A stretch of DNA of 64,000 nt from Nocardioides sp. Root682 (GTDB lineage: Bacteria; Actinomycetota; Actinomycetes; Propionibacteriales; Nocardioidaceae): NCBI RefSeq assembly GCF_001427795.1, contig NZ_LMHJ01000001.1, positions 667,773-731,772 of the forward strand, written 5' to 3'. The position numbers were made by a program, and so were the translations under genes. This document shows, in pieces, positions 26,900 through 35,502 of the stretch. The notes under the pieces were generated by a model. The model did not search any database, had not been told where the DNA came from, and saw nothing but the letters and a program-made list of their open reading frames with translations. How positions within the stretch are numbered: the stretch's first letter is position 1; each line of letters starts with the position of its first letter.

Positions 26900-28597
26900 T
26901 CACGGCGCAGGCAGGACCCGCTCGAGGAACGTGCTCGAGAAGACGCCGTAGGGATCCAGGTCGTGCAGGGTCGCGGCGGCCGCGTCCCAGGTGTCCTGGC
27001 CGGACCTGCCCGCACGCAGTGACTGCGGGATCCGGTGGGCGATGGCATCCGTGTCGGTGAACCCGCCCGCCTCGGTGAAGGCCCACTCCTTGCACCACTC
27101 GACGCGGAGCCCGGGGAACTCGTTCGCCGCCCAGGCCTCCATGCGCGCACAGAATGCCGGGAAGGTCGTGGTGCCGGGCAGGCTGAGCGTCTCGAACCAG
27201 ACGGCGGTGTCCCACTCCGGACGATCGGGGCGCGGACTCACGGCGGACAGGGTCGGCACCCGCGCACCACTGCCGACGTCCGTGGGCACGTCCACCCCGC
27301 ACGCCCGGATGTGCAGCGTCAGGCTGACCGGGTACTCGTTGCGGGCGGCGTACTCGTCCACGATCTCGGTGTGCTTCGAGACGTAGCGGTGCACCACCGA
27401 CTGCACGTCCGAGCGTCGACACAGCACGGCCAGCCCGAAGTCGTGGGCAGGCAGGCTGTGCGCGCCGTCCCACACAAGGACGTTCTTCGCCGATCCCCAC
27501 AGGTCCGCCGACACCGTCGCCAGCAACCCGGCCGCCACCACGGCGTACATGGCCTGACCGAAGAGCGGTGTCGCGACCGGATTGCCCGCGACCAGATCGC
27601 TGGCCAGCTCGGCCACCGCCGGCGGGATGTTGTCGACGAACAGGTAGTTGTAGGGCTTGGTGACCGGTCGTGAGGTCAGCGGCTTGACCGGCGTGATCTT
27701 CCACGTCTTGACCCACGGCTTGTCGGTGCAGGTGAACCACACGATGTCGACGCGCCCCGTGCGGTTGAGCAGGTCGGCAAACGAGTTCGGGCCCGCCGAG
27801 GCGCCGTACAGCGTCGTGGCGGGGATGTTGACGTAGCTCTGGCAGCGCATCTTCAGGTTCGCTCCGGCCCGGATCACGACGTCGTACACGAAGGCCCGAC
27901 CGAGGTTGACCAGCAAGGCACCGATCTCGGCGTCGCTGCGGGTGAAGGTGCGCAACACGTAGGAGTCGGCGGCTTCGTCCCAGACGACGGCGCGCAGCTC
28001 GGTGACCAGGTTGCTCAGGCTGCCGTACGTCGTCCCCGGCGTGCGCACCTCCCCGACCGCCGGCACCGATGCGCCGTGCCCACCGATGGCCAGCGCGCCC
28101 CCGACCGTGATCGTTCCGATCGTCGGCACTCCGCCGTCAAGCCCGAGTCCTTGAGCCTCGAGTGCGGACAGCAGGTCGTCGAGCAGCGTTCCGGCCCGGA
28201 CGCGAGCCCGCCCGGTGGCCACGTCCACCTCCACTCCGGTCAGGCTCCGCGTGTCGACCAGCAAAACCGGCGGGGAGCAGCCGTCCTCGCCGGTCACCAG
28301 CGGGGACCAGGAGTGGCCCATGCCGCGCGGGCGCAGGCGCCATCCTGAGGCCCTGGCCCAGTTGGCCAGCCGGATCACGTCGTCGACGTTCGTGGGCCGG
28401 CAGGTCCACGCGTCCTCGACCCGGATCACCGTGGACCAGTTCTGGAAGACCTGCCGGTAGAGCTCGATTCCCGACGGGAACGCGACAGGCGGATCGCACC
28501 CAGCAGCGGCAGCAGCCGCCTCCGCTCCGGCCAGCAGGCGACCGACCGGCACCCAGGCCAGTCCAGCAATCAGTGCGCGTCTCGACATCGTGGACAT
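26900..28597 (-). CDS. Cholesterol oxidase, class II (VAO family, covalent FAD)
   Basis: A 565-residue exported flavoprotein. The signal region has a twin-arginine motif (SRRALIAGLAW). The FAD-binding PCMH fold follows, with RPRGMGHSWSP, where the His matches the FAD-linking His of the Brevibacterium class II enzyme, and TVGGALAIGGHGASVPAVG. Long stretches recall that enzyme: GTTYGSLSNLVTELRAVVW, QSYVNIPATTLY, DKPWVKTW, NYLFVDNIPPAV and SPRPDRPEWDTAVW. From memory, the catalytic Glu of EIRCCG is His here (LHIRACG, Arg kept) and the Glu of TEKPW is Asp. It should convert cholesterol to cholestenone, but those changes leave a related sterol or alcohol possible. ATG 28597 was chosen; ATG 28588 is an alternative. 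Confidence 0.85.
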   Translation of the reverse strand: MSTMSRRALIAGLAWVPVGRLLAGAEAAAAAAGCDPPVAFPSGIELYRQVFQNWSTVIRVEDAWTCRPTNVDDVIRLANWARASGWRLRPRGMGHSWSPLVTGEDGCSPPVLLVDTRSLTGVEVDVATGRARVRAGTLLDDLLSALEAQGLGLDGGVPTIGTITVGGALAIGGHGASVPAVGEVRTPGTTYGSLSNLVTELRAVVWDEAADSYVLRTFTRSDAEIGALLVNLGRAFVYDVVIRAGANLKMRCQSYVNIPATTLYGASAGPNSFADLLNRTGRVDIVWFTCTDKPWVKTWKITPVKPLTSRPVTKPYNYLFVDNIPPAVAELASDLVAGNPVATPLFGQAMYAVVAAGLLATVSADLWGSAKNVLVWDGAHSLPAHDFGLAVLCRRSDVQSVVHRYVSKHTEIVDEYAARNEYPVSLTLHIRACGVDVPTDVGSGARVPTLSAVSPRPDRPEWDTAVWFETLSLPGTTTFPAFCARMEAWAANEFPGLRVEWCKEWAFTEAGGFTDTDAIAHRIPQSLRAGRSGQDTWDAAAATLHDLDPYGVFSSTFLERVLPAP

Positions 28598-28621
28598 TCG
28601 GGACCCCCGCCCGTCGTCCTC

Positions 28622-28645
28622 CCCTCGGCCAACCTTGACCGAGGG
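28622..28645. promoter_or_regulatory. Inverted repeat upstream of class II oxidase
   Basis: CCCTCGG (28622-28628) and CCGAGGG (28639-28645) form a 7-base perfect inverted repeat with a 10-base centre, 25 bases before the oxidase start. It could be an operator. It does not match the KstR motif found before the class I oxidase. Confidence 0.35.
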
Positions 28646-28706
28646 TTGCGTCGAGCGGAATGGCCCGAACGGGTGGTCGCAATGACCCTGAATGGCCGCC
28701 AGTCGA

Positions 28707-28970
28707 TCAGGCGGCGACCTGCTCGCGCCCGGTCGCACGGTCGGCGGCGATCCGGCGCCCGGCGTGTGCCGGAGTCATCGTGCGGGTGGTGGCACTGCGG
28801 GTCGCTGCCGACCGGGCCTTGACGTCGTTCACCGCCGCGGTGACCGTCGAGGTCCTCGCGGGTCGCACCAGGTCGAGCACCGACCCGACCGAGACCGCGA
28901 TCACCGGGATCCACACCGGGATCAGCATGAACGCGAAGAGCGGGGCGACGACGGCGAGAAGTGATCCCAT
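28707..28970 (-). CDS. Small membrane protein
   Basis: An 87-residue protein starting at ATG 28970 with a strong AGGAGG site seven bases before it. Residues 4-32 are two closely spaced or one long hydrophobic segment (LLAVVAPLFAFMLIPVWIPVIAVSVGSVLDLV). The remaining 50 residues are basic and Ala/Thr/Arg-rich and should face the cytoplasm. I do not recognise a family. It stands alone between the class II cholesterol oxidase and the DUF1214 gene; the 152 bases before it show nothing clear. Confidence 0.65.
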   Translation of the reverse strand: MGSLLAVVAPLFAFMLIPVWIPVIAVSVGSVLDLVRPARTSTVTAAVNDVKARSAATRSATTRTMTPAHAGRRIAADRATGREQVAA

Positions 28971-29122
28971 GACAGGCCTCCTGGAGCGGTGGGGCGAGGT
29001 GCGTTCCTCGATGACACGACGATGCCAAGCCTGCGCATCGCCGCGCACGTACATCTGAACGAAGTTCGCCCGCTCCCTTGTGACGAAAGCACAATCCGCG
29101 GGGAGGGGAGGTCGGCGCGGTC

Positions 29123-30277
29123 TCAACCGAGGTCGGTCGGCACCTCACCGCGCTTGACCAGTCGCACCTCGGGGCGCCCGGGCACGGCGTCGACGAGGAA
29201 CCAGCGGAAGGCGAGGCTCCCCCGCGGCTGGTCGAGCGTCGAGATCGCGTTGGGGTGGTCCAGCAGGTCCCGGGCGATGACCACGGTGACCGTGCCGTCG
29301 GAGTTCGGCTTCGCCGTCGTCATGTTGACCGAGGTGCGTCCGTCGGTCGCGGTCTGGCCGGCCATGAACTGGTTCCAGATGTTGATGTTCCAGAACCGGC
29401 AGTCCGGCGGGCGGTGCGTCACGACCAGCGCTTCGTCAGGCCCGAGGTCGTAGCTGCCGAAGGAGTAGCAGGCGTCGCTGGCGGACCAGCCGAAGTTGAA
29501 GTCGGGCACCTGGTAGGGATCGGCGAACTCGTTGGCCACCTGGGCCGAGTTGTGGCCGAGCTCGAGGCGGTCGCCGTCGACCCGTTCCCCCAACCGGGTC
29601 GGCACGATGGCGGTCATCGTGCGCAGCCAGGTCAGCGTCGATCGCAGGGCGGTCGCCGTGGCCTCGTCGCTGCGAACGATGGGGTCGGGCGCCTCCAGCG
29701 CCTCGATCTTCCAGGTCACGCGCCTTCCGGTCAGGGGGTCGGCCTGGTAGTCACGCGTGAACGCCACCGCCGCGTCGTCGGCCAGCTCGATGAACGGGCC
29801 TGTCCAGTCGGCGGGCCGCTCGGGCGCCAGCAGGAGCTCGAAGTGGCCGACCTCGTCGATCTGCAGGTCAGCATCGTTGACGACGCCGACCACCCGGTCG
29901 GACCACGCACCGGGCGCGGGCTCGTTGTAGACCGTGAGCGAGAAGTAGACGCTGTCGCCCCGGTTGCCCGACACGAGGTAGGACCGGCGCGGGTCGATCG
30001 GGGCGTACGAGTACCACGCATCGGTGTTGTCGCCACCCCAGCGGCGGTCGCGCCGGAACGGGTTGACCGTGTCGATGAACGCAGGGCGGCTCGGCTCGGC
30101 GTAGAGGTAGGTGTCGAGCCCGACGCCGAGGCAGGTGGTCAGCATCCGGTAGCCGTCGACGACGGCCGCTTCCCCCTCGACTGCCCGGTCACCGGCAAGG
30201 AACGTCTGCTCCAGCTCGCCGAGGCCCGCGAGGAGCTCGTGCCAGGCCTCGGTGGACTGCCAGCGCTGCGTGGTCAT
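29123..30277 (-). CDS. DUF1214-domain protein
   Basis: A 384-residue protein whose C-terminal half matches the DUF1214 pattern: CRFWNINIWNQFMAG, an Asn-Met-Thr beta segment, DGTVTVVIARD and a final RWFLVDAVPGRPEVRLVKRGE. The N-terminal half (GYRMLTTCLGVGLDTYLYAEPSRPAF, GDNTDAWYSYAPIDPRRSYLVSG) is also typical of this group in actinobacteria. No catalytic residues are established. The ATG overlaps the stop of the upstream TetR gene (ATGA, 30274-30277), so both are in one operon. Members often lie beside steroid or lipid catabolic genes, which fits here; function unknown. Confidence 0.75.
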   Translation of the reverse strand: MTTQRWQSTEAWHELLAGLGELEQTFLAGDRAVEGEAAVVDGYRMLTTCLGVGLDTYLYAEPSRPAFIDTVNPFRRDRRWGGDNTDAWYSYAPIDPRRSYLVSGNRGDSVYFSLTVYNEPAPGAWSDRVVGVVNDADLQIDEVGHFELLLAPERPADWTGPFIELADDAAVAFTRDYQADPLTGRRVTWKIEALEAPDPIVRSDEATATALRSTLTWLRTMTAIVPTRLGERVDGDRLELGHNSAQVANEFADPYQVPDFNFGWSASDACYSFGSYDLGPDEALVVTHRPPDCRFWNINIWNQFMAGQTATDGRTSVNMTTAKPNSDGTVTVVIARDLLDHPNAISTLDQPRGSLAFRWFLVDAVPGRPEVRLVKRGEVPTDLG

Positions 30278-30870
30278 GCGGTGATTCCTTCCATGGCAAG
30301 GGTGCAGATCGATGCGATCCACTCTTCGTCGAGCACGACTTCGCCCGGGGTCAACACAGCCAGGAGGGCACCGCCGCCGATGACGTTCAGCAGGTGCTCG
30401 GCGCGTACGCCGCGACGTACCTCGCCCTGGTCTGCCGCGGCGTCCAGGAGTCGTTGCATCTCACCGACCCGGGACACCCACAACCGGTCCATCAGCTCGC
30501 GATGGAGGTCCGGGTGCGGCACCAGGTCGCTGAGCAGGCCGGGGAGAGCAGCCCGCGCCACGGGGTCGGAGAACAGCGCGGCGCTGCCGCGCACCAGGGC
30601 TTCGACATCGCTGCGGAGATCGCCGGTGGCCGGCAGTCCGGATGCGAGGGACTCGGGAAACACCGCTTCGTGGACCAGGTGCACCTTGGACTCCCAGCGG
30701 CGGTAGATCGCAGGCGTGTTGGTGCCCGAGCGAGCGGCCACGGCCGCGAGCGAGAGCCCGGCGTACCCCTCGCTCTCGAGGAGCTCGCGGGTCGCGGCGA
30801 TCACGGCCTCGTCGATCCGGTGATCGCGTGGCCGTCCCGCAGTCTTTGTGCCTGAAGTCGTTGCTTTCAT
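30274..30870 (-). CDS. TetR-family regulator
   Basis: A 198-residue TetR protein. The helix-turn-helix is at about residues 20-66 (IDEAVIAATRELLESEGYAGLSLAAVAARSGTNTPAIYRRW), followed by an all-helical ligand domain. It is divergent from the sulfotransferase operon with only 27 bases between the starts, so it must share control of both directions. That gap is AT-rich and contains GATCGTAATGTATT, which resembles a stretch before the SDR operon at 44.6 kb. It is translationally coupled to the DUF1214 gene. Confidence 0.9.
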   Translation of the reverse strand: MKATTSGTKTAGRPRDHRIDEAVIAATRELLESEGYAGLSLAAVAARSGTNTPAIYRRWESKVHLVHEAVFPESLASGLPATGDLRSDVEALVRGSAALFSDPVARAALPGLLSDLVPHPDLHRELMDRLWVSRVGEMQRLLDAAADQGEVRRGVRAEHLLNVIGGGALLAVLTPGEVVLDEEWIASICTLAMEGITA

Positions 30871-30897
30871 TTCGTTATTGATCGTAATGTATTAACC
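30871..30897. promoter_or_regulatory. Short divergent control region
   Basis: Only 27 AT-rich bases separate the TetR and sulfotransferase starts. They include TTATTGATCGTAATGTATTAA (split here as TTATTGATCG and TAATGTATTAA). GATCGTAATGTATT at 30880-30893 matches 12 of 14 bases of the reverse strand at 44651-44664, suggesting a shared TetR operator. Confidence 0.45.
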
Positions 30898-32133
30898 ATG
30901 AAGCAACAACCCGTGCACATCGACGACCTGACCTCTCCCTCGTTCGCCCCGGAAGTGGTGGAGATCCAGGCGTTCCTCGGCACCCTCGCCGGCGACCTGC
31001 CGTTGACGTCGGAGAGCCTGCACGCAGCAGCCGTGGCGCAGACCGGCCTCGCTGACTTCGGCCCGGCCGACTACCGGGAACGGCTCGACGTGCTGCTGGG
31101 CGCCGTTGCCGAGCTGCCGCTCACGGGGGCCGGCCAGGTCATGTTGCACACGCAGCTGACCCAGCACCTCAAGAACCGGCTGCAGCTCGAGGACCTGCTG
31201 CGGCGCCACCCCGAGATCCGCGACATCGAGCTCGCGCCGCCGGTGATCATCGCGGGACTCCCCCGCACCGGCACCACACATCTCCACAACCTTCTTGCGG
31301 CAAGCGGGTTGTTCCGCACGCTCCCCTACTGGGAGAGCCTCGAGCCGTTCCCGCTCGAGGCCGAGGCCGGCACCGAGCCGGACCCGCGCCGCGGCCGGTG
31401 CGACCAGGCGGTCGAGTTCGTGGACCAGGCGATGCCGCTGTTCCGTGCCATGCACGAGATGACGACCGACCACGTGCACGAGGAGATCCAGCTCCTGGCC
31501 AACGACTTCTCCTCGATGCTGTTCGAGACCCTCCTCGACGTGCCGGCCTGGCGCGAGCACTACCTCGCGCACGACCAGGTGCCGCACTACGAGCACCTGC
31601 GGCTGCAGCTGCAGGCCCTGCAGTTCTTCGACGGTGGCCGACGCTGGCTGCTCAAGTCGCCGCAGCACCTCGAGCAGCTGCCGACGCTGGCCGCTGTGTT
31701 CCCCGCCGCCACCGTGGTCATCACCCACCGCGATCCCGCTCGGGTGACGGTGTCGATGGCCACGATGATCGCGTACAGCCGCCGGATGAACCTCGAGTCC
31801 GTCGACGCCGCCGCGATCGGCCGCGACTGGAGCAACCGCCTCGACACGATGCTCTCGACGCTGCTCAAGGACCGCGACCACGTCCCGGAGCTCACCACCG
31901 TCGACGTGCGCTTCGCCGACTTCATGGCCGACGAGCTGGACACCGCGGCGCGGGCGATCCGGCTGGCCGGCGAGGTCGTCACCGACACCGCTCGCGACAA
32001 CATGACCCACTACCTCGAGACCCACGTGCAGGGCCGCAACGGCTCGATCGACTACCGCGCCTCCGACGTCGGACTGGACGTCGAGGACCTCAGCGAGCGC
32101 TTCGCGCCCTACGTCGAGCGGTTCCTGTCGTGA
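30898..32133 (+). CDS. Sulfotransferase family protein
   Basis: A 411-residue cytosolic-type sulfotransferase (Sulfotransfer_3-like). The PAPS-binding loop is IIAGLPRTGTTHLHNLL, and the 3'-phosphate site is probably VITHRDPARVTVSMATM. The segment WLLKSPQHLEQLPTLAAVFP is also characteristic of the large actinobacterial group of these proteins. They transfer sulfate from PAPS to hydroxyl groups of lipids or steroids, though many members are untested. First gene of a coupled three-gene operon with an F420-type oxidoreductase and an enoyl-CoA hydratase. Confidence 0.85.
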   Translation: MKQQPVHIDDLTSPSFAPEVVEIQAFLGTLAGDLPLTSESLHAAAVAQTGLADFGPADYRERLDVLLGAVAELPLTGAGQVMLHTQLTQHLKNRLQLEDLLRRHPEIRDIELAPPVIIAGLPRTGTTHLHNLLAASGLFRTLPYWESLEPFPLEAEAGTEPDPRRGRCDQAVEFVDQAMPLFRAMHEMTTDHVHEEIQLLANDFSSMLFETLLDVPAWREHYLAHDQVPHYEHLRLQLQALQFFDGGRRWLLKSPQHLEQLPTLAAVFPAATVVITHRDPARVTVSMATMIAYSRRMNLESVDAAAIGRDWSNRLDTMLSTLLKDRDHVPELTTVDVRFADFMADELDTAARAIRLAGEVVTDTARDNMTHYLETHVQGRNGSIDYRASDVGLDVEDLSERFAPYVERFLS

Positions 32134-33146
32134 CGGGCCTCAAGCTCGACCTCCGCCTGGACGCGGCTCCCGACGAGGTTGCCGCGCGGTCCAAGGAGCT
32201 TGCCGGGACAGGGATCGCGGGGCTCTTCACCTTCGAGGGTCCCCACGACGCCTTCCTCCCCCTCGCGGTGGCCGCGTCCTCCTGCGGGCCGATCGACCTG
32301 ATGACCAACGTCGCCATTGCGCTTCCCCGGAGCCCGATGCACCTCGCGCACCTGGCACATGACCTGCAGACCCTGTCCCGGGGCGGGTTCCGGCTCGGCC
32401 TGGGCTCCCAGGTGAAGGCACACGTCGAGCGTCGGTACGGCGCCACCTGGGACCGACCGGTCGCGCAGATGCGCGACAAGGTGCAGGCCGTCAAGGCAGT
32501 CCTTGACGCCTGGCAGCACGGCACACCCCTCGACTTCACCGGTGAGTACACCCGGCTGAGCCTGATGCCGGACATGTTCAACCCCGGCCCCAACGAGTAC
32601 GGCGCCCCGCCCGTCCTGCTCGGCGCCCTCGGTCCCGTCATGACGCGTACGGCGGCCGAGGTGGCCGACGGCCTCCTGGTGATGCCGTTCAACTCCGCGC
32701 GACACTTCACCGAGCGGACCCTGCCGGCGATCGAGGAAGGACTGCGTCGCCGCGACATCGGCGGCGACTTCGCCATCCACCCGCAGGCGATCCTCGCGAT
32801 GGCCGAGGATCCCGACGAGCTGGCCGGTGCGATCGAGGGTGTTCGCCGGCTGCTGGCGTTCTACGCCTCGACACCTGCCTACCGCCCCGTGCTCGAGGTG
32901 GAGGGCCGGGCGGACCTGCAGCCCGAGCTCGCCGCTGCCATCCGGCGAGGGGAGCTCGTGACCAACACTCACCTGATCGACGACGACCTGCTCAGTCGAC
33001 TGGCCGTCATCGGTACGCCGCAGGAGTGCGCGGACCAGCTGCTCGCGCGCTTCGGTGGCCACGCCGATCGGGTCTGCTGCTACTTCCCCGGGTCGGACCC
33101 CTCACTGGCCCTGATCAGCCAACTGGTCACGGCACTGCGCCCATGA
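32130..33146 (+). CDS. Luciferase-like, F420-type oxidoreductase
   Basis: A 338-residue TIM-barrel protein of the luciferase-like monooxygenase superfamily. Typical blocks are TNVAIALPRSPMHLAHLAHDLQTLSRGGFRLGLGSQVKAHVERRYGATWDRPVAQMRD, then a C-terminal IGTPQECADQLLARFGGHADRV. In actinobacteria this subgroup usually uses coenzyme F420 rather than FMN. The GTG start overlaps the sulfotransferase stop (GTGA at 32130-32133). Substrate unknown; operon partners suggest an acyl or steroid side-chain intermediate. Confidence 0.85.
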   Translation: MTGLKLDLRLDAAPDEVAARSKELAGTGIAGLFTFEGPHDAFLPLAVAASSCGPIDLMTNVAIALPRSPMHLAHLAHDLQTLSRGGFRLGLGSQVKAHVERRYGATWDRPVAQMRDKVQAVKAVLDAWQHGTPLDFTGEYTRLSLMPDMFNPGPNEYGAPPVLLGALGPVMTRTAAEVADGLLVMPFNSARHFTERTLPAIEEGLRRRDIGGDFAIHPQAILAMAEDPDELAGAIEGVRRLLAFYASTPAYRPVLEVEGRADLQPELAAAIRRGELVTNTHLIDDDLLSRLAVIGTPQECADQLLARFGGHADRVCCYFPGSDPSLALISQLVTALRP

Positions 33147-33949
33147 CGACCGAGGTCACGCTGGCCGTCGACAGCGACGGCGTCGCCCTGATCACCATGG
33201 TCGGCGCCGATGGCCTGAACCTCTTCTCCCGTACGACGGCGCGTGCGCTGGGCTCGGCCCTGCGCAGCTGCGACGAGGACGACAGGGTGCGTGCCGTCGT
33301 ACTCACGGGCGCCGGGGCGACCTTCTGCGCCGGGGCCGATCTCACGCCCGGCTCGGGTTCCTTCGACGAGCCGGACGGGGAGTTCTCCGCGTCGCCGGTG
33401 CAACCGGCGGCCTTCCAGATCCGCAAGCTCGTGATCGCTGCCATCAACGGCCATGCGATCGGCATCGGCCTGACGCTCGCGCTGCAGTGCGACCTGCGGG
33501 TGGTGGCCGAGGACGCGAAGATCGCGATCCCGCAGGTCCGGCGCGGCATGATCGGAGACGCCCAGAGCCACTTCACGCTGCGCCGTCTGGCCGGCACCGC
33601 CGTCGCAGCGGAGATGCTGCTCACCGGTCGCACGATCTGGGGCGAGGAGGCCGCCGCGCGCGGCCTGGCCAACCAGGCGCTCCCGGCGGCGGACGTGCTC
33701 CCGACCGCGATGGACATCGCCCGCGACGTCGCCCTCAACGTCAGTCCGGCAGCGCTCGCACTGAGCAAGGAGGTGCTCTGGTCCGATCTCACCGCCAAGC
33801 AGGTCGCCGACGCGGAGACCGCAGCCCATCGCATCCTGATGGGTCACCCCGATGCGGCCGAAGGACCCGCGGCGTGGCGGGAACGGCGGACGCCGAACTG
33901 GACGCTGCGGGTCTCGGACGTCAGGAGGCCGGCGTCACCGTCACGGTGA
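33143..33949 (+). CDS. Enoyl-CoA hydratase/isomerase family protein
   Basis: A 268-residue crotonase-fold protein. The oxyanion-hole segments are GATFCAGADLTPGSG and INGHAIGIGLTLALQCDLRV. The next conserved block IPQVRRGMIGDAQSHFTLRRLAG normally carries a catalytic Glu in hydratases; here Gly-Asp-Ala-Gln stands there, so the exact reaction (hydration, isomerisation or hydrolysis) is open. The ATG overlaps the previous stop (ATGA, 33143-33146). Its 3' end overlaps the convergent GH5 gene by 29 bases. Confidence 0.85.
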   Translation: MTTEVTLAVDSDGVALITMVGADGLNLFSRTTARALGSALRSCDEDDRVRAVVLTGAGATFCAGADLTPGSGSFDEPDGEFSASPVQPAAFQIRKLVIAAINGHAIGIGLTLALQCDLRVVAEDAKIAIPQVRRGMIGDAQSHFTLRRLAGTAVAAEMLLTGRTIWGEEAAARGLANQALPAADVLPTAMDIARDVALNVSPAALALSKEVLWSDLTAKQVADAETAAHRILMGHPDAAEGPAAWRERRTPNWTLRVSDVRRPASPSR

Positions 33950-35462
33950 TCGTCGTGCCCGGCAGCGCAGCGACCTTCAGCCGGGAGGCATCGGGCGCAG
34001 AGATGACGGTGCCGCCCGTGACCTGGACCCGGTAGCCACCGGGGAAGAACCGCGGGTGCAGGAAGAACTCGGAGACCGAACCCGCCGGGAAGCTGCCGTT
34101 GCCATCGGCACGGGCGGACGTGTACTGCGCCTGGAAGGTCGAGGTCGCCTTGTCCCACATCCAGCTCAGCGGCGTGCCGGCGATGATCCGCGGCGAGGGC
34201 CTGGTCAGGACCTTGAGCAGGCCCTGCTTGATGTTGTCCCCGGACGGCGGCTTGCTGATGTCGTTGATCAGGCCGTACGTGGCGTCGTGCCCGAAGTCCT
34301 GGCCCCAGTAGGCCCAGTGCATCCAGCTGAGCATCTGCTTGTCGGCCTGGTTCAGCAGGCTCTCCACGACCAGGTCGGTGTCCCCGGCGCCGAACTCGTC
34401 CATCAACAGCGGTTCGCCGGTTGCCTTGAACTGAGCCTGGGCGTTGGCCAGGTTGAGCCCGGTCAGGACGTCACAGGGCGCGGAAGGAATCGGGAGAGGC
34501 AGCGGCGCGAGGGCCAGTGCGCAGTAGTTGTGGAACGCGAAGCCGACCTGCGGATCCCTCATCGAGGGCAGCCAGGTCCGGGCTCCCAGCCCGAAGAAGG
34601 CCTGCGGCTCGACGAAGACCAGACGGTCGCTGTCGACCTGCCGGATCGAGGACAGGACCTTGCGGTGGAACGGCGCGAGCTTGAGGAGGTCGAACAGCGG
34701 GCACCCGATCGGCAAGGCACAGGTCGCCACGTCGAGGATCCCCGGGGAAGGCTCGTTGTCGACCTCGAAGACGGTGTGCGGGTCGTCGCCGAACCGCTGG
34801 GCGACGTGCTTCCACGCAGCCGCGTAGTGGTCCTGCAGCCCGATGCCGTCGGGCGCCTTGACGTTCGCCCAGAAGTTCTCGTTCGCGATGGCAGCACCTG
34901 GAAGCACGTTGGCCGGCGCCGGCAGGAAGGTCAGCCCGGGAATCCCGTAGGAGATGCTCGCCCACGCGGGAGCACCGTTGCCGCCGTACGTCTCGCCGTA
35001 GCCGTCCTGGTGGAAGTTCACGACGGGCATCAGGCCGTGGTCCGCCGCGTCCTCGGCCAGGGCGACGATCTTGTCGATGTAGACGTCGTCGTACTGACCG
35101 GGCGCCGGCTCGACGCCCGCCCAGGTGAAGCCGAGCCGGATGGCGTTGAACCCGTTCTCCGCCAGGAAGGCCAGGTCGTCCTCGCCGAAGCCCAGCGCAT
35201 CAGGCGTGTACGGCGCGAACTTGTTGATCATGTTCGTCCCGTGGATGACCACGGCCCGCCCCTGCGCGTCGGTGAACCAGCGTCCTGTGTGGCGCAGGTC
35301 CTGCGCGACCGGGAACGTCGACGAATCGCCGCCGGGGGCGGGTTCGGCCGAGCTGGGTGCGGCCGTGGAGACGCCCACGACCGCGAGTCCGAGACAGGCG
35401 GTGAGTGCGATCGCTCGTCGGATCGAGCCAGGGGTCGGGTGCGGGCTGGGCATGCCTCGCAC
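33921..35462 (-). CDS. Secreted GH5 hydrolase, endoglycoceramidase-like
   Basis: A 513-residue exported glycoside hydrolase family 5 protein. After a signal peptide ending near SSAEP, the barrel shows GTNMINKFAPYTPD, IRLGFTWAGVEPAPGQYD, the NFHQDGYGE segment, the acid/base Glu in FEVDNEPSPG and the nucleophile Glu in LLMDEFGAGD. The HQD and NEP context resembles endoglycoceramidases, which release the sugar head from glycosphingolipids. A C-terminal beta domain of about 100 residues follows. Start: GTG 35462 or ATG 35453; neither has a strong ribosome site. The upstream TetR gene is on the same strand. Confidence 0.82.
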   Translation of the reverse strand: MRGMPSPHPTPGSIRRAIALTACLGLAVVGVSTAAPSSAEPAPGGDSSTFPVAQDLRHTGRWFTDAQGRAVVIHGTNMINKFAPYTPDALGFGEDDLAFLAENGFNAIRLGFTWAGVEPAPGQYDDVYIDKIVALAEDAADHGLMPVVNFHQDGYGETYGGNGAPAWASISYGIPGLTFLPAPANVLPGAAIANENFWANVKAPDGIGLQDHYAAAWKHVAQRFGDDPHTVFEVDNEPSPGILDVATCALPIGCPLFDLLKLAPFHRKVLSSIRQVDSDRLVFVEPQAFFGLGARTWLPSMRDPQVGFAFHNYCALALAPLPLPIPSAPCDVLTGLNLANAQAQFKATGEPLLMDEFGAGDTDLVVESLLNQADKQMLSWMHWAYWGQDFGHDATYGLINDISKPPSGDNIKQGLLKVLTRPSPRIIAGTPLSWMWDKATSTFQAQYTSARADGNGSFPAGSVSEFFLHPRFFPGGYRVQVTGGTVISAPDASRLKVAALPGTTITVTVTPAS

Positions 35463-35488
35463 TGTGGAGGCAGGTCCCTCATCAAGTC

Positions 35489-35502
35489 AAGGGCTAGCCC
35501 TT
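35489..35502. promoter_or_regulatory. Perfect palindrome between TetR and GH5 genes
   Basis: AAGGGCTAGCCCTT is a perfect 14-base palindrome that overlaps the TetR stop codon (TAG) and lies 27 bases before the GH5 start. It is a candidate operator for the hydrolase gene. Confidence 0.45.
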
